47,117 bases of DNA from Coprenecus sp964640305 (GTDB taxonomy: Bacteria; Bacteroidota; Bacteroidia; Bacteroidales; UBA932): the NCBI GenBank assembly GCA_964640305.1, contig CAZXFF010000012.1, positions 1 to 47,117 on the forward strand, in the 5' to 3' direction. The stretch's first letter is position 1, and the number at the start of each line of letters is the position of its first letter. The position numbers and the translations under genes were made by a program. Positions 24,968 to 34,603 of this stretch are shown here, piece by piece. The notes below the pieces were generated by a model that was not told the origin of the DNA, ran no database searches, and saw only the letters and a list, made by a program, of their open reading frames with translations.

Positions 24968-26398
24968 TCAATAAAGGGAGACATTGTTTATGACAGGGCA
25001 TGCATATGAGTCCAGAATATTGAACCTGACTTCCGAGGCCTTGATTTCCGGAAACCTGACTATCCTCTTGTAACCGATAGTAGTGCCTCTGTACACTTCT
25101 TTCCACTCTCCGCTATCACTTTCAAGACACTCGATACTGAACTCTTTGACTCTCTGCCCGAGAGGGATATACTCCTGGATCAGTGCAGACTTCAGCACCC
25201 TGTCCTTACGGAAAAAGACCGTAAACGAAGCTGTAGTCACACTGTCATCTGTAGTCCAGTATGTATTGTAATTGCCATCCACAATATTCGATGCCGCATA
25301 TCTGGGGCTGTTGCCGCGTACTGAAGGGGAAAGTGTTCTGGTCATTTTGGCATAATCGACATGGAATGCTTCTTCCCTGGCTTTCCTGAACTCCATAAGT
25401 CTGGCCGAATCCAGAGGGCTTATACGGCCACTTCTGTCAGGAGGTACATTCAGGAGGAGATTGGAATTCCGCCCTACTGACGCATAATATATCTCCATCA
25501 GTTCATCTACACTTTTTATCTTGTCATCTGTCGAGGGAGAATAGAACCAGCCCGGCCGTATGGAGACATCAGCTTCAGCCGGAATCCAATATTCTCCATG
25601 CACATTCCCTGAATTGAGGGTATCTCTGGAAGGAGCGAACCTGCCCGGAGCAAATCCCTCTGTATCCAGACGGGACCAGTTGGTTTCCCCTGCATAACCG
25701 TTTTCATTCCCAACCCAACGGCATCCCGGTCCGATATCACTGAATATGACTATATCGGGCTGTATTGCCTTGGCTGTTGAGGTAAACAGATCCCAACGGT
25801 ATTTTGACGGGCCGTTTCCGGCTCCGCTTTCCGCCCCGTCCAGCCATAATTCGAAAATATTGCCGTATTCAGACAGGACTTCGTTAACGCATCCTGCAAA
25901 CACCGAATTGTATCCGCTCGTACCGTAAGACGGGTGATTCCTGTCCCAAGGGGAAATGTATATCCCGAATTTGAGTCCTGCCTTACGGCACGCCTCTGAC
26001 AATTCCCGAAGGACATCCCCTTTCCCGTCTTTCCAGGGGCTTTCCCTTACAGTGTGGGTACTGTATTTGCTCGGCCAAAGACAGAAACCGTCATGATGCT
26101 TGGCTGTAAGGATTATACCTCGCATCCCGGCTTCCTTTGCCACTTTTGCCCACTGGTTACAATCCATATTCTCAGGATTGAAAACCGAAGGATCTTCCGT
26201 GCCGTCTCCCCACTCCTTATCCGTAAAGGTATTGGGACCGAAATGGACAAACATATAATACTCCATTTTCTGCCATTTCAGCTGTGCCGGTGTAGGAACC
26301 GGACCATATGGCAGCGGAGCCTCAGTCTCACTGCAGGAACAGGACAACAGAAGTCCAAACCATAAAATAAGCGGATAAAACAATGCTGTTTTTCTCAT
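24968..26398 (-). CDS. GH29 alpha-L-fucosidase, lipoprotein
   Basis: The 476-aa product (start MRKTALFYPL, lipobox LLLSCSC) has a GH29 barrel (about 35-330) with FVHFGPNTFTDKEWG, AKHHDGFCLWPSKYS and FELWLDGAES (nucleophile Asp near 187). A C-terminal F5/8-type beta-sandwich (about 345-476) resembles CBM32. It should remove L-fucose from host or milk-type glycans at the cell surface or in the periplasm. The gene follows the GH20 hexosaminidase gene after 11 bp, so the pair probably trims the same glycans. An upstream in-frame start at 26419 would overlap the GH20 gene and is less likely. Confidence 0.92.
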   Translation of the reverse strand: MRKTALFYPLILWFGLLLSCSCSETEAPLPYGPVPTPAQLKWQKMEYYMFVHFGPNTFTDKEWGDGTEDPSVFNPENMDCNQWAKVAKEAGMRGIILTAKHHDGFCLWPSKYSTHTVRESPWKDGKGDVLRELSEACRKAGLKFGIYISPWDRNHPSYGTSGYNSVFAGCVNEVLSEYGNIFELWLDGAESGAGNGPSKYRWDLFTSTAKAIQPDIVIFSDIGPGCRWVGNENGYAGETNWSRLDTEGFAPGRFAPSRDTLNSGNVHGEYWIPAEADVSIRPGWFYSPSTDDKIKSVDELMEIYYASVGRNSNLLLNVPPDRSGRISPLDSARLMEFRKAREEAFHVDYAKMTRTLSPSVRGNSPRYAASNIVDGNYNTYWTTDDSVTTASFTVFFRKDRVLKSALIQEYIPLGQRVKEFSIECLESDSGEWKEVYRGTTIGYKRIVRFPEIKASEVRFNILDSYACPVINNVSLY

Positions 26399-26409
26399 AT
26401 TCACTTCCT

Positions 26410-28764
26410 TTAATACCATAGCATTTCAGGGCCGACCGGACGGAACCCGGATTCCCCCGACTTCCTTATCAGTACATTACCGGAATCCCAATTGGAGGGC
26501 CATCCTCCGATGATATGTCCCAGGAATGTAACTTCAATCCTGTGAAGGCCTTTTGCAAGAGCCAGTGCACAGTCCCCATGTGAAAACTTCTTCACCTTCC
26601 CGTCATTGTCTATGGCAATCTGACCATCAATACTCACATCATTGTAATTTGATGAGAAATAATATATTCCGTCTTCTGGAATCATTATATATCCGGATGC
26701 CAGCGCTGCATACTGCGGGAAATCGCGCATGGAATTATCCGAGGGGACTATAGATACAATTCCGGGAAGCGATGTTACTGAAATCTGCTTCCATTCCCTT
26801 TCTTCTGCGTTAAGGGACTTCCGGTCGAGGAACATTCCCTGTGCGACCCTGACGGACAATCCTTTGCTTAGCGATACGGTATCGGCTTCAACAGCCGGGG
26901 CATAATCCTGTTTTTCCACCCGGATCGTCCTGATCTCCGACATTTTACCCGAAGGAAGTACACTGCATATCCGGAGTGTACCGCTGTGCGTCATCACTAT
27001 CGGCTTGACATATTCCCTGTCCGGCTGTCCGTCCGGGTCCAGAGTAAAGAGCATCTTGACCGGACGGGTAGCGGTAAAGGCTATTTCCGCTGTATCCGTG
27101 AATGCAATCCTGTTGCAGGACCCACCCGGCTGTTCGGGAAGCGGAATATGGTAATTGATTCCATGGGCATCCATACGCACACAGGCATTTGCAAGTCTGC
27201 GGCAGAAATCGTCGAAATCCTTGTTATCCAGCTGGCTCCAGCCAACCTCGGCTACAGCCAGGACTTTGGGATATATGAAGTTCTGCCTAAGGGAATCAGT
27301 ATACATGTATTCTGACCAGCAGTTGCCCTGAACTCCAAGTACGTGATGATCTTTTCCCATAGCTATCAGTGTATCCGGAACCGGATCGTACGAATACACG
27401 GATTCCAGCGGGAAGTCTCCACCTATCCCAACCGGCTCAACCTTGGGATCTCCCTGATAGAAATTAAGATACATCCCGTCTGATGAAGGGGACATTACCA
27501 CATCATGCCCCTGTGATGCTGCCTCTATTCCTCCAGAAAGTCCTCTCCATGACATGACCGTAGCTGATTCGGGAAGTCCACCTTCCAGAATCTCGTCCCA
27601 TCCTATTATGCGGCGTCCCAGTTTCTCCACTATCTGCTCTATCCTTCCGATAAAATAACTCTGGAGTCTTTGTTCAGGAGTAAAACCGTCCTTGCCATAC
27701 CGCAACCCTTCCCTGTCAATCCTTTTCTGGCATAAAGGGCATTTCTGCCATTCTGCTTTAGGACATTCATCTCCTCCGATATGTATGTACGGTGAGGGGA
27801 ATATTTCGGCTACTTCCGCCAGGATATCTTCCGCAAACCTGAATGTACTTTCCTTTCCGGCACACATGACAATATCCTCAACCCCCCAGATGATGCGTGG
27901 ACTTGTGGGCTGTCCGCTGCAGGAAAGTTCAGGGATTGCAGTAATGGCCGCCAGCGCATGGCCAGGGAATTCAATCTCTGGAATGACCGTAATGCATCTC
28001 TGACGGGCATATTCGACAATGTCCTTGAGCTCATCCTGCGTATAATACCCCTTGTGGACTGTCCCGTCACCTTCAACCCTGACTGAACCGGCTTCCGTCA
28101 GTTCGGGATACTTCCTGATCTCCATTCTCCATCCCTGATCCTCAGTCAGATGGAAATGCATGACATTCAATTTGAACATCGCCATGACATCAAGATGCTT
28201 CTTGACTTCATCCACTGACATGAAATTCCTGCAAGGGTCATGCATTATCCCCCTGTACTTGAATCTGGGATAATCCTCGATTCTGACACAAGGCATCTGC
28301 CATCTGACTCCTTCAACATGGTCATCGGATTCTATCTCTGCGGGCAGAAGCTGCATCAGGGATCCCATACCGTAGAAAAGTCCGCTGCGGTCTCCCGCTG
28401 TAACAGTAACACCGTCAGACGTCACCTCCAGGAAATATCCTTCTGCCGGAATTGTCCCGTCTCTTTTCAGATTCAATACAATATTCCCGTTTCCGGCAGC
28501 ATTGTCCGTAACATGCAGATTATATCCGGTTGCACGCATAATACGGTCTGCGTAAAACCGGGCCACCTCCGAAGCCTCTTCTCCGTTTGCAGCTATCGAC
28601 ATCCCGTCCCGAAGCAGAAAAGAACCGCGTCCTTCCTCAACAGAAACCGGTGCTGGAATAATGTTGATGCCCCTGTTGTATTCCTGTTCGCCAGAACATG
28701 CAGAGAACAGGATTGCAGAATATGCGTACAGCACGGTAAAAAGTCTCAAATATGCTTTTTTCAT
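26410..28764 (-). CDS. GH20 beta-N-acetylhexosaminidase, lipoprotein
   Basis: The 784-aa product has a lipoprotein signal (lipobox LFSAC), a GH20 N-terminal domain (about 32-155) and a catalytic barrel (about 158-500) with the Asp-Glu pair in HIGGDECPKAEW (about 328-339). The C-terminal region ends in a PA14-like domain (about 650-765, GYIMIPEDGIYYFSSNYND and GLHRIEVTF). It should release terminal GlcNAc or GalNAc from host glycans. Together with the adjacent fucosidase it forms a two-gene glycosidase unit without SusC/SusD. The RND operon upstream ends in a terminator 20-odd bp before its start, so it probably depends on readthrough or on a promoter I could not recognise. Confidence 0.93.
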   Translation of the reverse strand: MKKAYLRLFTVLYAYSAILFSACSGEQEYNRGINIIPAPVSVEEGRGSFLLRDGMSIAANGEEASEVARFYADRIMRATGYNLHVTDNAAGNGNIVLNLKRDGTIPAEGYFLEVTSDGVTVTAGDRSGLFYGMGSLMQLLPAEIESDDHVEGVRWQMPCVRIEDYPRFKYRGIMHDPCRNFMSVDEVKKHLDVMAMFKLNVMHFHLTEDQGWRMEIRKYPELTEAGSVRVEGDGTVHKGYYTQDELKDIVEYARQRCITVIPEIEFPGHALAAITAIPELSCSGQPTSPRIIWGVEDIVMCAGKESTFRFAEDILAEVAEIFPSPYIHIGGDECPKAEWQKCPLCQKRIDREGLRYGKDGFTPEQRLQSYFIGRIEQIVEKLGRRIIGWDEILEGGLPESATVMSWRGLSGGIEAASQGHDVVMSPSSDGMYLNFYQGDPKVEPVGIGGDFPLESVYSYDPVPDTLIAMGKDHHVLGVQGNCWSEYMYTDSLRQNFIYPKVLAVAEVGWSQLDNKDFDDFCRRLANACVRMDAHGINYHIPLPEQPGGSCNRIAFTDTAEIAFTATRPVKMLFTLDPDGQPDREYVKPIVMTHSGTLRICSVLPSGKMSEIRTIRVEKQDYAPAVEADTVSLSKGLSVRVAQGMFLDRKSLNAEEREWKQISVTSLPGIVSIVPSDNSMRDFPQYAALASGYIMIPEDGIYYFSSNYNDVSIDGQIAIDNDGKVKKFSHGDCALALAKGLHRIEVTFLGHIIGGWPSNWDSGNVLIRKSGESGFRPVGPEMLWY

Positions 28765-28785
28765 AGATTCTAGGATTTAAAATGG

Positions 28786-28811
28786 AAAAGGGGCGGATTA
28801 TCTCCCGCCCC
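28786..28811 (-). terminator. Terminator overlapping the stop codon of the efflux operon
   Basis: On the minus strand GGGGCGG and CCGCCCC pair (7 bp) around an 8-nt loop and are followed by TTTT. The stop codon of the outer-membrane channel gene (28798-28800) falls inside the loop, so translation to the end of the gene would cover the hairpin. Confidence 0.75.
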
Positions 28812-30186
28812 CTACAGCTCTGTAAAGGTTTACACCTGACTGCAACCTGTTATATATGTCCGAGACCACATTCAGCTGCGCCTGAAGATAAGACTGCTGT
28901 GCCACCAGCATCTCAAGATAAGAACACTTGTTTGTCCTGTACAGGTCTTCCGATGTCTCGGCTGTCCTTTTCAGGTCTTTCAGCTGTGCCTCATGCTTTT
29001 CTTTCATTATGTCATACGATTCCAAAGCATAAAGCGCATTGTTCACTTCTTCTCCGGCATCCAGCAATGCCTGTCTGTAATTCAGCAGAGCTATCTCCTC
29101 TTCTGCCTTTGAGACACGCAGATTAGACACAAGCTGTCCCTTGTTGAAAATAGGCTGGGCAAGTGACGCCAAAGCAGAAAGGATCCACCCTCCAGGATTC
29201 ACGATTGCCTGCCCGAGACTGTTGGTCCACCCGGCAGAACCGGAAAGCGTCAGTTTCGGATAAAAGGCGGATCTGGCCTGATTAGTATTATAATATGCAC
29301 TGGCAAGTGCCATCTCTGCATAATATACATCTGGCCTGTTTGAAAGCAACTCAAGAGGGATGCCCGCATCCAGGTTTTCAGGGAGCTTCTGGTCCGAAAG
29401 CTGTCCTCTGTCAATTCCAGAAGAGACTCTGCCAAGAACGGAGCACAATGCATTTTCCGTTTCCTGTCTCTGTCTTTTCAGATTTTCCAAAGAAGCTTCC
29501 AGACTGTACATCTGCGCTCTGGATTGTGTAAGCTCGTTTTCGGTTATACGCCCGTACCGGAACATGGCTTCCATTGCCCTGACCTGTTCTTTCCAGAGGC
29601 CCAATGTCTCTTCACTGACAGAAACCTGCTCATCCAGCATCAGTATTGAATAATATGTACCGGCTATGGTCGCAATCAGCTGGGAACGTACAGCCTGTCT
29701 GTATGCTTCCTGCTGCAGCAATACCGCCTGACTTGAACGCTTTGCATTCAGCAAGGATCCGAACAGGTCGATATCCCAACTTGCAGATACTCCCGCACTG
29801 TATGTCCAGCTTGAAGACCAGTCCCCGTTGACATTGGCAGCATTGATTCCTCCTTGTGGAGCCAGGTTCAAAGAAGGCAGATAAGACAATTTGGCTGCCA
29901 TAAGCCGTGCCTGTGCCTGTTCCACCCGCAAAGCAGCAGTAAGATAATCCGTGTTGTTTTCCAGACCTTCAGTGATAAGGGACTGAAGATATGGATCTGT
30001 AAAGATCTCTTCCCACGTCATATATGCCAGGGACGAACTGTCAACTGCAGCAGACACATCCGTAAGCTCAGCCCTGTACAGACTGTCAAGAGGGACTACA
30101 TTTTCAGGACGCTCGTATTTGCTGTAAATGGAACAGCTTGCCGTCAAGGCTGCTGCCGCTATAATCAATATTGTTTTTTTCATCAT
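28798..30186 (-). CDS. RND efflux outer-membrane channel (NodT/OprM type)
   Basis: The 462-aa lipoprotein (lipobox LTASC) has two TolC-like repeats, with the typical first-repeat segment SLAYMTWEEIFTDPYLQSLI and AALRVEQAQARLMAAKLSYLPSL, and the second-repeat segment SNRPDVYYAEMALASAYYNTNQARSAFYPKL. It forms the exit duct of the pump encoded upstream. Its start codon overlaps the stop of the RND gene (ATGA), showing coupling. A second ATG follows immediately at 30183 and could be used instead. Confidence 0.94.
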   Translation of the reverse strand: MMKKTILIIAAAALTASCSIYSKYERPENVVPLDSLYRAELTDVSAAVDSSSLAYMTWEEIFTDPYLQSLITEGLENNTDYLTAALRVEQAQARLMAAKLSYLPSLNLAPQGGINAANVNGDWSSSWTYSAGVSASWDIDLFGSLLNAKRSSQAVLLQQEAYRQAVRSQLIATIAGTYYSILMLDEQVSVSEETLGLWKEQVRAMEAMFRYGRITENELTQSRAQMYSLEASLENLKRQRQETENALCSVLGRVSSGIDRGQLSDQKLPENLDAGIPLELLSNRPDVYYAEMALASAYYNTNQARSAFYPKLTLSGSAGWTNSLGQAIVNPGGWILSALASLAQPIFNKGQLVSNLRVSKAEEEIALLNYRQALLDAGEEVNNALYALESYDIMKEKHEAQLKDLKRTAETSEDLYRTNKCSYLEMLVAQQSYLQAQLNVVSDIYNRLQSGVNLYRAVGGGR

Positions 30187-33100
30187 ACCGTTTCCTCCTT
30201 AAGTTCATTTGTTTCCCTGTCAGACCTTTTTTCTCCCATTACTTTCTCCTCAACAAACTGGAAGATAACAAAGAACATCGGTGTAATAAACAACAGGGCA
30301 ACTGTCCCTACCAGCATCCCGCCGACAGTCCCTACACCGAGAGACCGGTACCCGTTTGCACCGACCCCATGCGCAATAACCAAAGGCAAAAGACCGAATA
30401 CCATGGAAAGTACTGTCATCAATATAGGTCTGAGTCGTTCGCCTGCTGCTGTAAGTGCTGCTGCGGATAGGGACATACCTGCCTTTCTGCGCTCTGTCGC
30501 ATATTCAGTAATCAGGATTGCCGTCTTCGCCAGCAGACCGATAAGCATAATCATACCGACCTGGGTATATATGTTGCTTTCCAGACCCCATATCCTCGTA
30601 AAGAGGTAGCTGCCCATAAGTCCGAAAGGAACCGAACAGATAACGGCAAGAGGCAGGAAGAAACTTTCGTACAAGCCGCAAAGAATAAGATAAATGAAAA
30701 TTATCGATATTATATACACAATTGAAGTGGTATTGGACTCTGCCAGCTCAGCTTCCTCCCTGGTCATCCCCGAGAATTCATATCCGAAACCGGTAGGTAT
30801 AGCCTCGGCCGCTACTTCTTCAACCATCTTTATAATATCTCCTGAACTGTACCCGTCATTAGGCATACCTTGTACCGTTATCGAAGAGAACATGTTGAAA
30901 CGGCTGAGAATCTCTGCTCCGTAAATCTTCTCCATTGTTATGAACTGGCTTACCGGAGCCATTCCCGAAGATGTCTTTACATAGATATTCTCCAAAGACT
31001 GCATCTTGCTCCTGTCCTCGGGTCTTGCCTGTACGATAACCCTATACAATTTGGTGAATCTGTTGAAGTTCGACACATACATACTTCCGAAATATCCTGA
31101 GAGGACTGACAGTACCTGATCTGTTGTAGTACCGGCCCTGAGACATTTGGCAGCATCCACATCAAGCTGATATTGTGGGAATTCCGAACTGAATGACGTA
31201 TAGGCTCTCTGCACTTCGGGACGCTTGTTCAGCTCTGCGATGAAATTATCGACAACTGAAGAAAGAGCATCTATCCCCCTACCTGAGCGGTCCTGAAGGT
31301 CAACACTGAAACTGTTTCCGGTACCGTAACCTGAAATCATCGGCGGTGCAAAGATGAATATCTGGGCATTCCTGATATGTGCGGTATTAGCATATATCTT
31401 GTCGATTACCGACATGTAGTCCTGTCCTTTCTCCGTACGCTGATCCCATGGCTTGAGCCTTATCATAAGCATACCGTGGGAGGCTCCGCTTCCTGCAAAA
31501 CTGAAACCGGCTACCTGGTTGAACGTAAGTATTTCCGGCATCGATTCCACACTCTTCTGCACCTCTGTCAGAAGCATATCCGTTTCATTCAGAGTACTGC
31601 CAGCCGGAGCATCGACACTCATGAAGAGAGTTCCGGTATCCTCATTAGGAACAAGGGATGTCTTAGTAGTTGCCATGAAATACACCAGGCCTACCACAGA
31701 AGCGACAAAAGCAACGATACCTGCCCACTTGTATTTTATGAAGAACTTGACCCCAACCTTGTATTTTGAGACAATCTTCTTGAACGAAGCCTCGAATGCA
31801 ATCCTGAACTTTGTGGAGAAATTCTTCGGTTTCTCCCCGGGAGCCACAATCTCATTCGGTTTAAGCAGCAGAGCACTCAATGCCGGCGACAGTGTCAATG
31901 CATTGATTGCCGAGAAACCTACAGCTGCAGCCATCGTAAGACCGAACTGCGTGAAGAAAATACCTGAGGTCCCGCCCATGAACGACACAGGAATGAACAC
32001 GGCCATGAAAATCAGGGTCGAAGAAACGATTGCGGATGAAACGGCTCCGACACCGTCCACAGTCGCCCGATATGGAGAACGGTATCCGGCATCGAATTTC
32101 GCCTGAACTGCCTCGACCACGATAATAGCATCATCCACTATCGTTCCGATTGCCAGGATCAAAGCAAACAGGGTCAAAAGGTTTATGGTAAAGCCTGCAA
32201 CCATAAGGAAAGCGAAAGTACCGATGAGCGCTACGAAAATACAGATAGTAGGGATAATCGTGGACCTTGGATTCTGCAGGAAGAAGTATACCACCAGAAC
32301 CACGAGGAGGATAGCTTCCAGAAGGGTCTTTATGACCTCATCAATGGATGCATCCAGAAAGTCCTTAGTACTCATGATATCGACAAACTCGACATCCGCA
32401 GGAAGATTCTTGGCGGCTTCTTCCAGATAAGCATCGATTTCTGTAATGATTTCGTTGGCATTACTGCCTGCTGTCTGGTTTATCATACAGGTAACACCTG
32501 GTGCACCTTTCACACGGCCCTTGTAAGAATAGCTCTGGGAGCCCAGTTCAATATCAGCAACATCCTTCAGTTTGAGTACACGTCCGTCATCATAAGCCCT
32601 TACGACTATTTCTCCGAATTCCTCTTCCGTTGAAAGGCGCCCCTTGTATCTAAGGGTATACTCGAAGACATTTTCGGATTCCGAGCCGATTGCACCAGTG
32701 GATGCCTCTATGTTCTGGCTGGCCAAAGCACTGCTGATATCCGTAGGTACAAGTCCGTATTGCGCCATGATTTCAGGCTTGATCCATATACGCATGGCAT
32801 AGTCACCGCCCATCACATTGCACTCACCCACCCCGGATATACGCATAATCTCAGGACGGATATTGATGTTCATATAGTTGGACAGGAATGTCTCGTCATA
32901 AGTGCCGTTTGGAGATGCCAGCGAGAATACTTTCAGGGTACTGCTCTGACGCTTCATTGTCTCTACCCCCACCTTTGTAACCTCAGCCGGAAGAAGTGAC
33001 AATGCCCTCGAAACTCGGTTCTGCACATTGACAGCAGCCATATCAGGGTCTGTGCCCTGCTTGAAATATACCGTTATCGATGCGCTCCCGGTATTGGTAG

Positions 33101-33347
33101 CGTCCGATGTCATATAAGTCATGTTCTCAACCCCGTTGATGGCTTCTTCGAGAGGAACGATTACACTGTTCTGCACTGCAGTGGCATTAGCACCGCTGTA
33201 AACCGTATTGACCCTGATGGTAGGAGGCGCAATATCCGGATACTGCTCAACCGGAAGCGAAGCAAGCCCGATTATGCCGACCATCACAATAAAGACCGAA
33301 ATGACAACGGATAGAATCGGTCTGTCAACAAATGTCTTGAGATTCAT
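30183..33347 (-). CDS. RND multidrug efflux transporter (HAE1, AcrB-like)
   Basis: The 1054-aa inner-membrane proton antiporter starts MNLKTFVDRPILSVVISVFI; an in-frame TTG at 33356 is less likely. It has the standard plan of 12 membrane helices in two halves with two large periplasmic loops. TM4 carries the proton-relay Asp pair in GTIVDDAIIVVEAVQ, and the second half has the conserved GLLAKTAILITEYA. The length is normal for the family. It lies between the adaptor gene (5-bp gap) and the outer-membrane channel gene (ATGA overlap). The substrates are probably drugs, bile salts or other toxic amphiphiles. Confidence 0.96.
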   Translation of the reverse strand: MNLKTFVDRPILSVVISVFIVMVGIIGLASLPVEQYPDIAPPTIRVNTVYSGANATAVQNSVIVPLEEAINGVENMTYMTSDATNTGSASITVYFKQGTDPDMAAVNVQNRVSRALSLLPAEVTKVGVETMKRQSSTLKVFSLASPNGTYDETFLSNYMNINIRPEIMRISGVGECNVMGGDYAMRIWIKPEIMAQYGLVPTDISSALASQNIEASTGAIGSESENVFEYTLRYKGRLSTEEEFGEIVVRAYDDGRVLKLKDVADIELGSQSYSYKGRVKGAPGVTCMINQTAGSNANEIITEIDAYLEEAAKNLPADVEFVDIMSTKDFLDASIDEVIKTLLEAILLVVLVVYFFLQNPRSTIIPTICIFVALIGTFAFLMVAGFTINLLTLFALILAIGTIVDDAIIVVEAVQAKFDAGYRSPYRATVDGVGAVSSAIVSSTLIFMAVFIPVSFMGGTSGIFFTQFGLTMAAAVGFSAINALTLSPALSALLLKPNEIVAPGEKPKNFSTKFRIAFEASFKKIVSKYKVGVKFFIKYKWAGIVAFVASVVGLVYFMATTKTSLVPNEDTGTLFMSVDAPAGSTLNETDMLLTEVQKSVESMPEILTFNQVAGFSFAGSGASHGMLMIRLKPWDQRTEKGQDYMSVIDKIYANTAHIRNAQIFIFAPPMISGYGTGNSFSVDLQDRSGRGIDALSSVVDNFIAELNKRPEVQRAYTSFSSEFPQYQLDVDAAKCLRAGTTTDQVLSVLSGYFGSMYVSNFNRFTKLYRVIVQARPEDRSKMQSLENIYVKTSSGMAPVSQFITMEKIYGAEILSRFNMFSSITVQGMPNDGYSSGDIIKMVEEVAAEAIPTGFGYEFSGMTREEAELAESNTTSIVYIISIIFIYLILCGLYESFFLPLAVICSVPFGLMGSYLFTRIWGLESNIYTQVGMIMLIGLLAKTAILITEYATERRKAGMSLSAAALTAAGERLRPILMTVLSMVFGLLPLVIAHGVGANGYRSLGVGTVGGMLVGTVALLFITPMFFVIFQFVEEKVMGEKRSDRETNELKEETV

Positions 33348-33352
33348 AACCG

Positions 33353-34494
33353 TCAATTCCCCCCATTAGCTGTTTTCTGCGGTGTACCCGTCACCTTTGT
33401 GCCGTCTCTCAACAAACCGGCTCCTTTGGAGATTATAACGTCACCTTCGGACAATCCGCTTTCTACGATATACTCTTTGCCGTCATTTATTCCGAAAACC
33501 TCAATCATGGTTGCAACTGCCGTCCCGTCAATCACCTTGAACGCATAGATCTTATCCTGGATTTCATATGTAGCTTCCTGGGGAATGACTATGCAGTTTT
33601 CCCTGCTGTAGGAAATATTGACCATACCGGAGCCTCCGCTCATCAGACGCCCGTCCTTATTGTCGAAAACAGCCCTTAGCCTCACGGTACCGGTAGTCTT
33701 ATCCACGATACCGCTGATCACGTCTATCTTACCCTTTTGCTCATACACCGTTCCGTCGCTGAGTGTCAGGGTAACGGGCTGGTATGAATCCACCGTCTTT
33801 TCAAGAGAACCATACTCCTTGGTCAGCCTCAGCCTTCTTTCTCAGGGAGGGAAAAATATACATACATCTGACTGTTGTCCGAAACTCTGATCAAAGGTTC
33901 CGTCATTGCAGAACTTACCAGGGCTCCGACCCTTACAGATGTCATACCGGCATTGCCGTCAACAGGACTCTTGACCTTTGCAAATGAAAGGTTGTTAGCA
34001 GCACTCACTTCCTGGGCCCTCGCCTGTGCAAGTGATGCAACTGCCGAATTGTAGGAATTCCTTGCCGTCTGGAGTTCAAAATCGGAAATGACCTTGGATG
34101 CATACAATTCCTCACTCCCTTCCAGGTTCAGTTTTGCAGTTGCCTCCTGGGCTTCGGCTGTAGCTACAGTTGCTTTCGCCTGATAATACGCTGCCGCATA
34201 GGGGATTGTGTCTATCACAAACAGAGTCTGTCCTTTCTTCACCTTTGCTCCTTCCTTGACTCTTACTTCTGTCACGAATCCTGAAACCTGTGGTCTTATC
34301 TCCACATCCTGTTTACCCTCTATTACCGCTGTATAGCTTACCGAGAGTTCCCGATTCTGCAACGACAGTTCCAGCATCGGATATGTTGCAGCCTGGGCCT
34401 GTTCCGTTTCTTTTCCGCCATTGCATGATGCAGTAACCAACAGAAACGGCAACAGTGCCGTTGTGATAAATAAATAGCGTGATTTGTTTTTCAT
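33353..34494 (-). pseudogene. RND efflux membrane-fusion adaptor, disrupted by a one-base frameshift
   Basis: The N-terminal frame (34494-33829, 221 aa) has a lipoprotein signal (lipobox LVTASC), the lipoyl half-motif VRVKEGAKVKKGQTLFVID and the helical hairpin, then runs into TGA just after YFSLPEKEG. The remaining beta-barrel and membrane-proximal domains continue in another frame from about 33838 to 33353, with RLRLTKEYGSLEKTVDSYQPVTLTLSDG following naturally on EKE. One base is missing near 33834-33838 (GAGAAAGAAGGCTGAGG on the minus strand). Repaired, the protein would be about 380 aa, normal for an AcrA-like adaptor. A good AGGAGG ribosome-binding site precedes the ATG. It may be a real mutation or a sequence error. 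Confidence 0.88.
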
Positions 34495-34542
34495 GATACC
34501 TCCTAAAAATTCATTTCTCGGTTAGCAACAATTGTGCCTAAA

Positions 34543-34574
34543 TTTGATTTATTTTCAAATAGGTAGTATCTTTG
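34543..34574 (+). promoter_or_regulatory. Promoter of the pullulanase gene
   Basis: TTTG (34543-34546), a 20-bp spacer and TATCTTTG (34567-34574) match the Bacteroidetes -33/-7 consensus fully, about 30 bp before the ATG at 34604. Confidence 0.8.
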
Positions 34575-34603
34575 TCCAACTATAACCCAAACATATCTGA
34601 ATA

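Noticed and set aside
33829..33845. Programmed -1 frameshifting in the efflux adaptor gene
   Set aside because: The shift is in the -1 direction, but there is no canonical slippery heptamer in the reading frame (GAG AAA GAA GGC), and adaptors of this family do not need frameshifting. A simple one-base deletion or sequence error is more likely.
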